DNA of 64,000 nt. Origin: Halorutilus salinus. GTDB taxonomy: Archaea; Halobacteriota; Halobacteria; Halobacteriales; Halorutilaceae. The notes under the pieces were generated by a model, which was not told where the DNA came from, searched no databases, and worked only from the letters and a program-made list of their open reading frames with translations. Location: the NCBI RefSeq assembly GCF_026242195.1, contig NZ_RKLV01000003.1:157363-221362 (forward strand), in the 5' to 3' direction. Positions 44,034-52,976 of the stretch are shown here, piece by piece (position 1 is the first letter of the stretch; every line of letters begins with the position of its first letter). A program made the translations under genes and the position numbers.

Positions 44034-44537
44034 ATGCTTCAGGGGTACACCGAGGGCGTCGCCGAACTCCTGCGGTTCCTACCGTCCGAGGTCACGGTCG
44101 TTCTTTTCGCCGCGTCGCCTTTCCTCGAACTACGTGGCGCTATACCCCTTGCGGTCGGCTTCTACGGCATGACCCCCGTCCGCGCCTTCGCGCTCGGTGT
44201 TCTCGGAAACCTCCTACCCGTCCTACCTCTCCTTCTCCTACTCGGACGTGTCTCCAACCTCCTCGCGTACCGTTACCGTGCATTCGAGCGCTTCTTCACG
44301 TGGCTTTTCGAGAGAACGCGCGAGAACGTTGAGGGGCGGTACCGTAGGTACGGCGCGGTTGCTCTCGTCCCTGTCGTCGCACTACCTCTTCCCGGGACGG
44401 GCGCTTGGACGGGCTGTGTCGCGGCTTTCGTCTTCGGTATCGAACCGCGTTACTCGCTCCCCGCTATCGTCCTCGGCGTCGTTCTCTCCGGCGTCTTGGT
44501 CACCACCGCCTCCGCGGGCGTTCTCAGCCTCGTCTAA
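44034..44537 (+). CDS. COG2426-type small multidrug export/membrane protein
   Basis: 167 residues, four to five hydrophobic helices. The family signature SPFLELRGAIPLAVGFYG and the later VALPLPGTGAWTGCVAAFVFG are clear. Relatives are annotated as small multidrug exporters, but transport activity is not established. Its last 156 bp overlap the 3' end of the opposite-strand regulator gene. Confidence 0.88.
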   Translation: MLQGYTEGVAELLRFLPSEVTVVLFAASPFLELRGAIPLAVGFYGMTPVRAFALGVLGNLLPVLPLLLLLGRVSNLLAYRYRAFERFFTWLFERTRENVEGRYRRYGAVALVPVVALPLPGTGAWTGCVAAFVFGIEPRYSLPAIVLGVVLSGVLVTTASAGVLSLV

Positions 44538-44867
44538 CGAACCGATGACGACCACGGGCGGCGAATCGGCTCCCTCGTACACAGACATCTCACGCCCTTT
44601 CTCCGAGTACCGTATACCGTTTACCTCTACCAAGCCTGCCGTCTCTAACTTACCGAGATGGTACCTGATGTTCTGCGTCGATGTACCGAACCGTTCGGAC
44701 AGTTCGGCGGGCGTCTTACCCTCGTCACGCACCGACGCGAGTACGTCGCGCGCCGTCTCCGAGGCGACGGAGTTCAGAACCTCCTCCGTCCCGTCGTCCC
44801 CTATGCCGAGGACGTTACGGCTCTCCGTGTCGCTTCCCTCTTCGACGCGCGTAGACGGCGCGTTCAT
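44382..44867 (-). CDS. ArsR-like winged-helix regulator
   Basis: 161 residues from ATG 44867, preceded by GGAGGTGA. Winged helix: VLNSVASETARDVLASVRDEGKTPAELSERFGTSTQNIRYHLGKL, then LVEVNGIRYSEKGREMSVYEG. The remaining 60 residues are low-complexity (Gly/Asp/Glu/Arg) and lie antisense to the exporter gene, where family members usually continue with membrane helices. The C-terminus therefore looks truncated or recoded. A palindrome upstream may be its operator. Confidence 0.8.
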   Translation of the reverse strand: MNAPSTRVEEGSDTESRNVLGIGDDGTEEVLNSVASETARDVLASVRDEGKTPAELSERFGTSTQNIRYHLGKLETAGLVEVNGIRYSEKGREMSVYEGADSPPVVVIGSLDEAENARGGGGDQDAGENDAEDDSGERVTRFDTEDESRDTARPSARPGKR

Positions 44868-44928
44868 CGTGTCACCTCCGTCTCTATCCACGTCGTGTCC
44901 GTCTCTCGTCCGACCGTACGGTTGCTGT

Positions 44929-44970
44929 TACATGTCATGTATGCGACACCTTTTGTAAACTGACCTTTAC
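44929..44970 (-). promoter_or_regulatory. Operator-like palindromes upstream of the ArsR-type gene
   Basis: TACATG-T-CATGTA (44929-44941) is a 13-bp near-perfect palindrome, and GTAAA (44955-44959) faces TTTAC (44966-44970). Both lie within about 100 bp upstream of the regulator's ATG at 44867, where its promoter must be. The first is a good candidate for binding by a dimeric winged helix. Confidence 0.5.
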
Positions 44971-45055
44971 ATGAGGTGACAATCACGTATCGTGTAAATA
45001 AGTTTCGTTTTCTACTCGTCGTCGAAAGGCTGTCTCAGAACGGGTCGTGTCCGTC

Positions 45056-45103
45056 TAAGGGTCGCGCTAAGCGTCGCACCTGCCTAAGCGTCGCGGCTGT
45101 CTA
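45056..45103. repeat. 17-bp short tandem repeat at the aglB stop codon
   Basis: TAAGCGTCGCACCTGCC (45068-45084) and TAAGCGTCGCGGCTGTC (45085-45101) are adjacent, preceded by a partial TAAGGGTCGCGC (45056-45067). The repeats end in the stop codon of aglB (complement of 45101-45103). They could form part of its 3' untranslated region. No function is visible. Confidence 0.6.
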
Positions 45104-48082
45104 AGAGCCGTTCTGCGTCTCCGCGCCCGTCGCGTCCGGCGTGGTGTTCGTCGTACTTCCGTTGCTCGTACCCCCGTCGTTCGTACCGCCGTCCGTACCG
45201 TCTCCGGTCTCCTCACCCGCTCCGTCTCGGCTGTTACCGCCGTCCGTCACGTTACCCGTCGTCTCGTTCCCGGCGGTTTCGTTCGCCGTCTCGTTACCTG
45301 TCTCGACCTCTTCGAGCGAGACCTCGACCTCGTCACCGCCGTACACGGCGCTCTCCGTGACGTTCACCGTGCCTGACTCCGTCGGGCTTCCGAGAACCTG
45401 AGAGGTACCGAGTACGTTCGCTATACCGACGTTGCCGACGTAGACCTGATACGGACCCGTCGACTCGACGCTCGCGTTGGTGCCGCCTTCCTCAACCGAA
45501 ACGTCGTCGACCGTCGGGTACGGCACCGTCACCTCGAAGCTACCGTCGGCGTCCGTCTCGACGCGTCTCGTGTACGGGAACGACCTTTCGGTGTTGGTCG
45601 TCCGCATACGGACGAACGCCGTTACGTTCCTCGGTTCGGAGACGTCCGCCTGTCCGGTCAACGTCGCGCCCTCGACGCGCTCGAACGTCTTGACCGACGC
45701 CGTTCCTCGGACATCGTAGAGGTAGCTACCGCCGCCGGCGCGTATCATCTGCCCGTCAGGGAGGTTGCTCACCTGCGACAGACGGAAGCCGACCGCGCTC
45801 GAATCGTTGTAATGCGCGCGCGTGAAACGGCTGTTAAGCCGGGGTCGGCTGTCGGGCTGGCTCAGGTCGGCGAGGTTGCCTATGAGAGTGTACGTCTCAG
45901 TCTCGTGAACCAGCCTGTAGCCGTCCATCTCGTTGGCGTCGTCGTAGTAGAGGCGCGAGAGCGTCGTGTTCTCGTAGCTCGGTCCGAGCGCCGGTAGGTT
46001 AGCCGTACTGTTCTCCTGCACCGTAAACTCCTCACGCGTGTAGTACGGCTCTTCCTGACCGAACTCCGTCCATGTCGCTATAGCACCGAACTTGCCCGCC
46101 GCCATCTGGTCGTCGATAACGACGTAACGCGTGTCCTCGTAACGCTCCTGCTCGTTCTGGTTCTCGATGACAGAGCGGAGTTCATCGTTCGACATACCTT
46201 CGAGTTCGCTACCGCTCTCGACCGACGGCAACGCCTCAAGAAGGAGGTCGGCGCGTTCCTCCGACTGAGCGGTGAAGAACAGCGACGACACTATGTTACC
46301 CTCCTGGAACGGGTTGGCGTTGGGTATACGTTCGCCGCTCATCGTTATCCAGTGCCCGTAGTCCCACCACGACATGACACCGTACGCCCCTTCTGTGGGT
46401 GACGGACTAACGGGGTACTCGAAGTCGCCGTCGGCGGGTATCTCCCAGACGTCGTTGAACTCCATCGGCGGCGCGGGCGTGTTGTCGCTCATCCAGCCCA
46501 TCGACTCGTCGTGCCATACCTGATCCGCGCCGCCTCCGACGGAGTTCCACGCGGGCTGAATGGCGGGCGCTATGGCGACGACGTTACCGGGGAGGAACAG
46601 GAAGACGATCAGAAGGAACGTTATAACCTGATACCCCTTGAGGCTCTTGAGATCCTCCCACGACTCGAACGACAGCTCTTCGACGTTGGTTATCTCGATG
46701 ATACCGTGTATACCGTACGCGACCAGAACCGCGGCGGAGACGGCGAGATAGTAGCCGAACCTCGCCTGCGTGAAGTACGCCGTGAACATGTTGATAGACC
46801 ACAGAAGCACGATAAGCTCCGCAGGACGGTTCTCACGTACGACGCGGTTGATCAGGAACGCGATACCGATCACCGCGACCACGAGCAGAAGACCGTAGCC
46901 CGCGACGGCGTTCGTTAGCCCCGCGGGCTGTATCTCCGAAACCGTAAGCGCGCCTTCGCTCGTCAGATAGCCGAAGCTGTACATAGTCGTTATGAGCCTT
47001 TCGAGGAAAGAAGCCAGACCCGTTGCCCAGAGAAAGACGAGACCGACGATGACGACACCGCCGACTGCGACGGGGTAGGCGTCGTCGGGCTTGTCGTCCC
47101 CCTGAAGATAGCTATGGAGGAAATGCAGGAACAGCGCGCCGGCACCCGCGGAGAGAAGGGCGACGGGATGTAACGCAGAGAGCGCCAAGCCCGAAACGCG
47201 TCCGTAGCCACCGACGAGGAACGTATAGATAGCAACGGGAACGAAAGCGACGAAGAAGAACGTCGCGACCGACAGACCGAGGTACTCCGTCGAACGTCCG
47301 TTGAGGTCGTCGCGTACCATCTGTATCAGAAGGAACGCCCCGAACGGTGCGAGTAGGTATATCGACGCAGGCCAAGTCAGCATGTACGCCGCAAGCCCCA
47401 GACCGCCGAGTACGGCACCCGAAAGAACGCCGAGGTCGCCGTCACGTATATGCGCGAACGTCGGCTTCTCCGTGTATGCGCGTTCGACGGCGAGTATGAA
47501 GCCGAGAACCGCGATACCGACGAAGAACGCCTCACCCGCCTCGTGCTGTACGTTGCCGAAAGTCGTCCTGTTTAGGAACTGTCCCGTAAACAGCGCGAGC
47601 GACAGCGGCGCGAGGAGCGCGACCCATCTGTCCGTGATACGTTTAGCGAGGAGGTAGACGGGTATCGCCGTCGCCGCACCGAAGACGGCGGGCGCGAACG
47701 CCGTGATTATCTCTACCTGACGTCCCGACGGATCTCCCAGACCGACGATGACGGCGACCGTCGCTATTATCTGGTCGAAAAGATTGCCGTAGCCTGTGGA
47801 CGCCGCCGAACCGTATGGGAAGTAGGTCCATGGGTCGAACGGGAAGACCGTCGGATAGTTCTCGACGAAGTGGTCGACGACGCGTATATGGTACCACGAG
47901 TCGTTGGCGGAGAACATCACGCCGTCTTCGGTTACCATAGACGAGTACGGTAGCGTGCGTACCCAGACCATGTAGGCGAATGCGGTCGCCAAAAAGACAC
48001 TAGGGACGTACTTCTCGTACCGCGAGATGTCCGTTTCCATGTTGGCTAACGAACGTCGCGTTCCACGCATAAGTCTTACCAT
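45101..48082 (-). CDS. aglB: Oligosaccharyltransferase AglB (STT3)
   Basis: 993 residues. About 12 membrane helices occupy the N-terminal half with the first catalytic loop Asp in MFSANDSWYHIRVVDHF; the catalytic WWDYG motif is near residue 570 (GVMSWWDYGHW). The soluble C-terminal domain contains beta-rich repeats and ends in a roughly 65-residue Gly/Asn/Thr-rich tail with several N-x-S/T sequons. AglB transfers the lipid-linked glycan to Asn of surface proteins. An alternative start METDISRYEKY lies at 48040. Confidence 0.95.
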   Translation of the reverse strand: MVRLMRGTRRSLANMETDISRYEKYVPSVFLATAFAYMVWVRTLPYSSMVTEDGVMFSANDSWYHIRVVDHFVENYPTVFPFDPWTYFPYGSAASTGYGNLFDQIIATVAVIVGLGDPSGRQVEIITAFAPAVFGAATAIPVYLLAKRITDRWVALLAPLSLALFTGQFLNRTTFGNVQHEAGEAFFVGIAVLGFILAVERAYTEKPTFAHIRDGDLGVLSGAVLGGLGLAAYMLTWPASIYLLAPFGAFLLIQMVRDDLNGRSTEYLGLSVATFFFVAFVPVAIYTFLVGGYGRVSGLALSALHPVALLSAGAGALFLHFLHSYLQGDDKPDDAYPVAVGGVVIVGLVFLWATGLASFLERLITTMYSFGYLTSEGALTVSEIQPAGLTNAVAGYGLLLVVAVIGIAFLINRVVRENRPAELIVLLWSINMFTAYFTQARFGYYLAVSAAVLVAYGIHGIIEITNVEELSFESWEDLKSLKGYQVITFLLIVFLFLPGNVVAIAPAIQPAWNSVGGGADQVWHDESMGWMSDNTPAPPMEFNDVWEIPADGDFEYPVSPSPTEGAYGVMSWWDYGHWITMSGERIPNANPFQEGNIVSSLFFTAQSEERADLLLEALPSVESGSELEGMSNDELRSVIENQNEQERYEDTRYVVIDDQMAAGKFGAIATWTEFGQEEPYYTREEFTVQENSTANLPALGPSYENTTLSRLYYDDANEMDGYRLVHETETYTLIGNLADLSQPDSRPRLNSRFTRAHYNDSSAVGFRLSQVSNLPDGQMIRAGGGSYLYDVRGTASVKTFERVEGATLTGQADVSEPRNVTAFVRMRTTNTERSFPYTRRVETDADGSFEVTVPYPTVDDVSVEEGGTNASVESTGPYQVYVGNVGIANVLGTSQVLGSPTESGTVNVTESAVYGGDEVEVSLEEVETGNETANETAGNETTGNVTDGGNSRDGAGEETGDGTDGGTNDGGTSNGSTTNTTPDATGAETQNGS

Positions 48083-48114
48083 TACGTTTAATTCGTACCC
48101 CTGGAAAGAGGAAC

Positions 48115-49080
48115 ATGATGAAAGTCTCGGTTGCTGTCTGCACTCACTCGGCCGATAGGTACGACGACCTCCGTGACGCCGCAGAGAGCGTCTACGCGCA
48201 GACGTACGACAACACTGAACTCGTTCTCGTCTCGGACGGTAGCGACGAGGTCTACGAGAGGATGGTCGACGACTACGGAAAGTGCGACGACGCCGTCGTG
48301 GGGAGAACTGAGGAGAACGTCGGTATCTCCGGGGCGCGTACCCGTGCGGGTGAGATAGCTTCGGGCGACGTTGTCGCGTTCATCGACGACGACGCTATCG
48401 CGCGCGAGGACTGGATCGAAGAACTCGTTAGAGTCTACGAAGAGAAAGACGTTATCGCCGCTGGCGGGCGTATGGCACCGCGGTGGGTAGCCGGGAAACC
48501 CCGTTTTCTTCCGGAAGAGTTCTACTGGCTCATCGGTGTAACACACCGGGGATTTGCCGATGGTGAGGGGGAAGTACGCAACACATTCGCATCGAACCTC
48601 TCGTTCAGGCGCGACGTCTTTCTCGAACTCGGTGGATTCAACACATCCGTCGGACGTAAGGGGGACAGGCAGATACAGGCGCACGAGAGCGAGATATGTT
48701 CGCGTATGCGGCGCGAGTACGGAAAAGGAGTCTACTACAACCCCGGAGCCGTTGTTGAGCATAAGATATTCGACTACAGAACGAGTGCACGCTGGTTAGT
48801 CAACCGTTCGTTCTGGCAGGGCTACTCGAAACGCGTTATGGATATACTCGTCCCGGAAGCCTCGGGCGACAAGAACGACTTCCTCAAACGTCTCCTGTTC
48901 GAGTTCGTGCCCGAACGCCTCGGATCCCTCGTACGGCGTCCGTCTTCGGCGAAGGCACAGCAGTTCGTGATGCTCTTTATTCTCACCGCCTTCGTAGGCT
49001 TCGGGTTCGTCTACGGCTTACTGACGGTACGACAGGGTGACTTCGAAACTGTCGAACCGAGTACGGCGTCCGAGAGTTAA
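48115..49080 (+). CDS. aglG: GT2 glycosyltransferase, AglG-like
   Basis: 321 residues. The GT-A fold begins VSVAVCTHSADRYDDL; the D-x-D is FIDDDAIAREDW; later EFYWLIGVTHRGF, NTFASNLSFRRDVF, GRKGDRQIQAHESEI and HKIFDYRTSARWLVNRSFWQGYSKRVMD match Haloferax AglG, the glucuronosyltransferase adding to lipid-linked glucose. A C-terminal membrane helix (FVMLFILTAFVGFGFVYGLL) anchors it. Diverges from aglB, forming the core glycosylation pair. Confidence 0.85.
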   Translation: MMKVSVAVCTHSADRYDDLRDAAESVYAQTYDNTELVLVSDGSDEVYERMVDDYGKCDDAVVGRTEENVGISGARTRAGEIASGDVVAFIDDDAIAREDWIEELVRVYEEKDVIAAGGRMAPRWVAGKPRFLPEEFYWLIGVTHRGFADGEGEVRNTFASNLSFRRDVFLELGGFNTSVGRKGDRQIQAHESEICSRMRREYGKGVYYNPGAVVEHKIFDYRTSARWLVNRSFWQGYSKRVMDILVPEASGDKNDFLKRLLFEFVPERLGSLVRRPSSAKAQQFVMLFILTAFVGFGFVYGLLTVRQGDFETVEPSTASES

Positions 49081-49782
49081 TTACTTCGCCTCGTAGGCGA
49101 GAGCGTCAGCGCGCCGGACGGGTTCGGGTAGCTTGTAGCCGTCGCAGGCGTCTTCGACTATATCCGACACCGTCTCTGCGCTTACTCTGTGACCCGGCGA
49201 GACGTAGAGCGGGTTTACCGATGTCGACGCGTCGGGCGCGTACTGCTTCGTCTGTACGGCGTAGCCTACCGTCGTACCGTCGGGTGTATCGATACCGTCG
49301 TCGGCGAGTATAGGAACGCGTTCACCCTCCTCAAGACGTTCGACCGAGCGCAGAGGTTCACCGCAGAGGAGCGACTTAGCGACGCCGACGGTCGGTATAC
49401 CAAGCGCCACGCCGACGTGCGTCGCCAACCCGGACTGACGCGGATGTATACGTCCGCTTCCGTCAACGAGTACGACATCGGGCGTCGTTTCGAGCGCGCG
49501 TAGAGACGCGACGACGGCGTGCCCTTCGCGGAAGGCAAGAAGTCCGGGTATGTACGGTATACGAGTTTCGCGCCGCGCCGTCGCGGTTTCGATCGTATCG
49601 CCGTCACGCATCACGACCGCCGCGCTCACCGCGGTGTCATCGTTGAAGGCTTGGTCAACGCCGGCAACTGTTTCAACACTCTCGGAAATACCGTCTCCGA
49701 AGACCGCACGCTTGGAGATGCGACGTTGTATGGAAGCCATCTCGCCGTGCTCCGCGCTCTCCGGAAAGAGTTCCGTTTCCAC
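49081..49782 (-). CDS. nfi: Endonuclease V
   Basis: 233 residues from GTG 49782 (VETELFPESAEHGEM); an ATG at 49740 is an alternative and a longer reading would overlap the next gene's start. Catalytic Asp is in ETVAGVDQAF, with IPYIPGLLAFREG, VVLVDGSGRIHPRQSGLATHVG and PTVGVAKSLLCG. Endonuclease V cuts near deoxyinosine, a repair of deaminated adenine. It is a housekeeping gene sandwiched inside the glycan locus. Confidence 0.92.
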   Translation of the reverse strand: METELFPESAEHGEMASIQRRISKRAVFGDGISESVETVAGVDQAFNDDTAVSAAVVMRDGDTIETATARRETRIPYIPGLLAFREGHAVVASLRALETTPDVVLVDGSGRIHPRQSGLATHVGVALGIPTVGVAKSLLCGEPLRSVERLEEGERVPILADDGIDTPDGTTVGYAVQTKQYAPDASTSVNPLYVSPGHRVSAETVSDIVEDACDGYKLPEPVRRADALAYEAK

Positions 49783-49835
49783 GGGATACCCTCGCAATCC
49801 ATAGATATAACTGAAACGGTGCCGAATTCCCGCCG

Positions 49836-51092
49836 ATGACAGAAATGGGTGTCGTTGGTCTTGGGTACGTCGGTCTGCCTCTCGCCCTCGCAATGGAGGG
49901 TACAGGGCACGACGTGGTGGGCGTCGATGTCGACGCTTCGAAGATAGAGGACTTGCGCAATGGCGAATCGTATGTCAACGATGTCACGGACGACGAAGTC
50001 ACCGAAGCCAGCGGGTTCCGTGCGACGACGGATTACTCGGCACTCGCCGAGGCGTCACTGGTCTCCGTCTGTGTACCGACGCCTCTACGCAAGACGGGGA
50101 CGCCTGACGTCTCGTACGTCGTTGACGCGACGGAGGAACTCGTCGAGGTTCTCTCGGAAGATACGACTGTCGTGCTCGAAAGCACCGTCTACCCCGGATG
50201 CACAGAGGAGGTTATCGTGCCTATACTGGAGGATAACGGCTTCACCGTGGGCGAAGACGTTCACGTAGCCTCCTCCCCCGAACGAATAGACCCCGGCAAT
50301 AAGGAGTACGATCCAATAGATATACCCAAGGTTCTCGGCGGCGTTACCGACGCGTGCGGTGACGCCGCGGAGTCAGTGTATGCCACAGTCTTTGACGAGG
50401 TCGTCCGCGTCGATTCCTCAACGGAGGCAGAGCTTGTCAAACTCCTCGAAAACACCTTTCGGGCGGTCAACATCGGCATGATAAACGAACTCGCGACGGT
50501 CGCTAACGAGTTCGACGCTGATATATGGAATGTCGTAGACGCTGCGGCTACGAAGCCCTTCGGATTTATGCCTTTCTACCCCGGTCCGGGTCTGGGTGGG
50601 CACTGCATACCCATCGACCCCCTTTATCTCTCTTGGAAGGCGAACGAGAAAGGTGCCGAGACGCGTTTTGTCACCCTCGCCGACCGTGTCAACCGTAGTA
50701 TGCCGGCACACGTCGTTGAGCGCGTGACAGATATTCTGAACGAGGCGCATGTCGCTGTGCCTGACGCAGAGGTTCTTGTTCTCGGTGTGGCTTACAAGCC
50801 TGATGTTTCCGATACGCGCGAATCGCCTGCATACGACGTGATTGAGAAGCTACGCGAAAAGGGAGCGTCACTCACGTATCATGACCCATACGTACCTACC
50901 TTCGGCGTTGGAGACAAAACCTATGAGTCGCGCGAGCTCACCTCTGATCTCATAGCCTCGCACGACTGTACCGTGATACTCACCGATCATTCTGAGGTGG
51001 AGTACGGTGAGGTAGTTGAGAACGCACCGTTCGTCTTTGACACGAGGAACGCAACGGAAGGATACAGAGGAAACAATGTGAGACGGTTATGA
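49836..51092 (+). CDS. UDP-sugar 6-dehydrogenase (WecC/WbpA-like)
   Basis: 418 residues. NAD-binding MGVVGLGYVGLPLALAMEG, central EELVKLLENTFRAVNIGMINE, and the active-site Cys in GPGLGGHCIPIDP; C-terminal VLGVAYKPDVSDTRESPA. These fit UDP-N-acetylhexosamine dehydrogenases (two-step NAD oxidations to uronates) somewhat better than UDP-glucose dehydrogenase. It supplies an acidic nucleotide sugar to the glycan. The stop overlaps the FkbM gene start. Confidence 0.9.
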   Translation: MTEMGVVGLGYVGLPLALAMEGTGHDVVGVDVDASKIEDLRNGESYVNDVTDDEVTEASGFRATTDYSALAEASLVSVCVPTPLRKTGTPDVSYVVDATEELVEVLSEDTTVVLESTVYPGCTEEVIVPILEDNGFTVGEDVHVASSPERIDPGNKEYDPIDIPKVLGGVTDACGDAAESVYATVFDEVVRVDSSTEAELVKLLENTFRAVNIGMINELATVANEFDADIWNVVDAAATKPFGFMPFYPGPGLGGHCIPIDPLYLSWKANEKGAETRFVTLADRVNRSMPAHVVERVTDILNEAHVAVPDAEVLVLGVAYKPDVSDTRESPAYDVIEKLREKGASLTYHDPYVPTFGVGDKTYESRELTSDLIASHDCTVILTDHSEVEYGEVVENAPFVFDTRNATEGYRGNNVRRL

Positions 51093-51910
51093 TGAGCGGT
51101 TTAGTCGATCTCTTAGAGAAGGTACGTGAGACCGTGTACCGCGGACCTATCAAGCGCGCCGTGGTCGCCATGGGACTTGAGCCGAGACTGAAAACCGCAT
51201 ACTCGGCTCTACTTTCGACCGCCTCGAATGACGAAACCGTTACTCATGATGTAGCAGGGGTGGAGGCCACCTTCCGCGTCTCAACGGGTATGGAAGTACA
51301 GCGTTTCCGCGGTCTGATGAACGAGCAGGGTGTCGTCAAGTCGATACTTTCGGATATCACAGAGGAAGATGTTTTCTACGACGTGGGAGCGAACGTTGGG
51401 CTATACACCTGCTTTGTCTCCCAGGTGTCGGAGAGTACTGTGGCTTTTGAACCCCACCCGGAGAATGTGGACAGACTTCGTGAAAACTTGGTACTTAACG
51501 ACATAGGCAACATTGAGGTTCGTGAGGAGGCACTATCACATACAAACGGTGATGCCGAACTGGCTGTAACCGGGGCGGACGTAGCGGGTGAAGGGACACA
51601 CGCACTCGCAACCGGCTCTGAGGAAAAGACCGTCGGGATCCGTACTATCCGTGCCGACAGCCTCTCTCCTGAGGTTCCTAACCCGGACGTAGTTAAGATA
51701 GATGTTGAGGGGGCTGAGATTTCCGTTCTTCGCGGGATGGGGGATCTGCTCGACAGCTGTAGGCTGGTCTACTGCGAGACACACCCGGAAAGGCTGGAGG
51801 AACGGGGTGAATCCCACGACGAGGTGGTGAAGCTCCTGACAGGCTCGGGATTCTCGGTCGAAGAGATAGAGTCAAGAGGCGAGGAGACGTTCTTGCGTGC
51901 CGTGAAATGA
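51089..51910 (+). CDS. FkbM-family SAM-dependent methyltransferase
   Basis: 273 residues. The SAM motif is DVFYDVGANVGLYTCFVSQV, with FEPHPENVDRLRENLVLND as the acidic loop and VVKIDVEGAEISVLRGM as the FkbM signature. Such enzymes O-methylate sugars; Haloferax AglP, which methylates a uronic acid in the S-layer glycan, is of this class. Translationally coupled on both sides (4-nt overlaps), so part of the same operon. Confidence 0.9.
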   Translation: MMSGLVDLLEKVRETVYRGPIKRAVVAMGLEPRLKTAYSALLSTASNDETVTHDVAGVEATFRVSTGMEVQRFRGLMNEQGVVKSILSDITEEDVFYDVGANVGLYTCFVSQVSESTVAFEPHPENVDRLRENLVLNDIGNIEVREEALSHTNGDAELAVTGADVAGEGTHALATGSEEKTVGIRTIRADSLSPEVPNPDVVKIDVEGAEISVLRGMGDLLDSCRLVYCETHPERLEERGESHDEVVKLLTGSGFSVEEIESRGEETFLRAVK

Positions 51911-52926
51911 AGGTACTTTGGCTCCGTCCGTCTACAGGTGAGAACGTTAGCGTGAGACGCGAACGTATCGCCGAACACCTGCGGGATATGGGGATTGAAG
52001 TAACACTAATGGACACGACCGGAGTTGACGTCTTTCCTGTGATTAAGGAAGCTCTTACCGGTGACTACGATGTTATTGCGGGGACCGTCCGGTTAGGCGT
52101 TCCTATTGGTTATACTCTCTCAAGAGTTCTACGTAAGCCTTTCATAGGGAGCGTAAGTGACCTTCTTGAAAGCCAAGACTACCTTTCTGTTCCCGTATAT
52201 CGTCTGATGTGTTTCGTAGAATGGTGGGTTCTAAAAAGAGCTGACGCTGTCTTTTTTGCACATCCGAAGTCATACGAAGACGCCCTTAAGCGTGGTATAG
52301 AAGGCAGCTTGGTCAGAAATTCGGTTAACTATGATGCTTTCGCTGACCCAGATGACGAGGTTTTGGAAGAGGCTTACGACATACTTACCGACTCTGGCGT
52401 GGACACCGAGAAAGAGATAGCTATCTATATAGGTAGTCTAATCGAAAACGGCTATTTCGGAGAGATAGTTGAAGCCGCTAAACAAACCCCTGACTGGGAG
52501 TTCGTGTTTGTCGGAACAGAGCTGGACGTTGACATGTCTCAGCTCGTTTCGGGAGTTGAGAACGCGCACTTCCTCGGCGAGTACGATCATGAACTGATGC
52601 CGGGCTTCCTGCACCACTCGTCGGCGGCTTTCTGTCTCGTCGACAACGAGGTGCCGCTGAAGATCACCGAGTACGGAGCCGCGGGTCTGCCAACCCTAGG
52701 ATACCCTGGGAAGCTGAAGAGCGTCTTCTCGGAGGATGAACTAATATACGTGGAGCCGGAACCGGAGAAGATTTCCGAGGAACTTCAGAGATTATCTTCT
52801 GACCCCGAGTACGCCCAGAAGTACGCCGAAAACCTGCGTGACTATGCGAGAGAGAACAGGTGGGAGGACGTTGCCAATGAGTACTACGAGAGTATGCAGA
52901 AGCTTACCGAGGGCGATCACTCCTGA
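51907..52926 (+). CDS. GT4-type glycosyltransferase
   Basis: 339 residues of the GT-B fold. N-terminal domain MKVLWLRPSTGENVSVRRER; C-terminal domain with IAIYIGSLIENGYFGEIVEA, FLGEYDHELMPGFLHHSSAAF, and the sugar-nucleotide motif VPLKITEYGAAGLPTLGY. Codons here use more AT at the third position than the ribosomal genes. Adds a sugar to the glycan; linkage unknown. Confidence 0.85.
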   Translation: MKVLWLRPSTGENVSVRRERIAEHLRDMGIEVTLMDTTGVDVFPVIKEALTGDYDVIAGTVRLGVPIGYTLSRVLRKPFIGSVSDLLESQDYLSVPVYRLMCFVEWWVLKRADAVFFAHPKSYEDALKRGIEGSLVRNSVNYDAFADPDDEVLEEAYDILTDSGVDTEKEIAIYIGSLIENGYFGEIVEAAKQTPDWEFVFVGTELDVDMSQLVSGVENAHFLGEYDHELMPGFLHHSSAAFCLVDNEVPLKITEYGAAGLPTLGYPGKLKSVFSEDELIYVEPEPEKISEELQRLSSDPEYAQKYAENLRDYARENRWEDVANEYYESMQKLTEGDHS

Positions 52927-52976
52927 CCGCGTGGTTGCGGAACTGTTATTACGGTAGCGGGCTTCATCTCTCTTCT

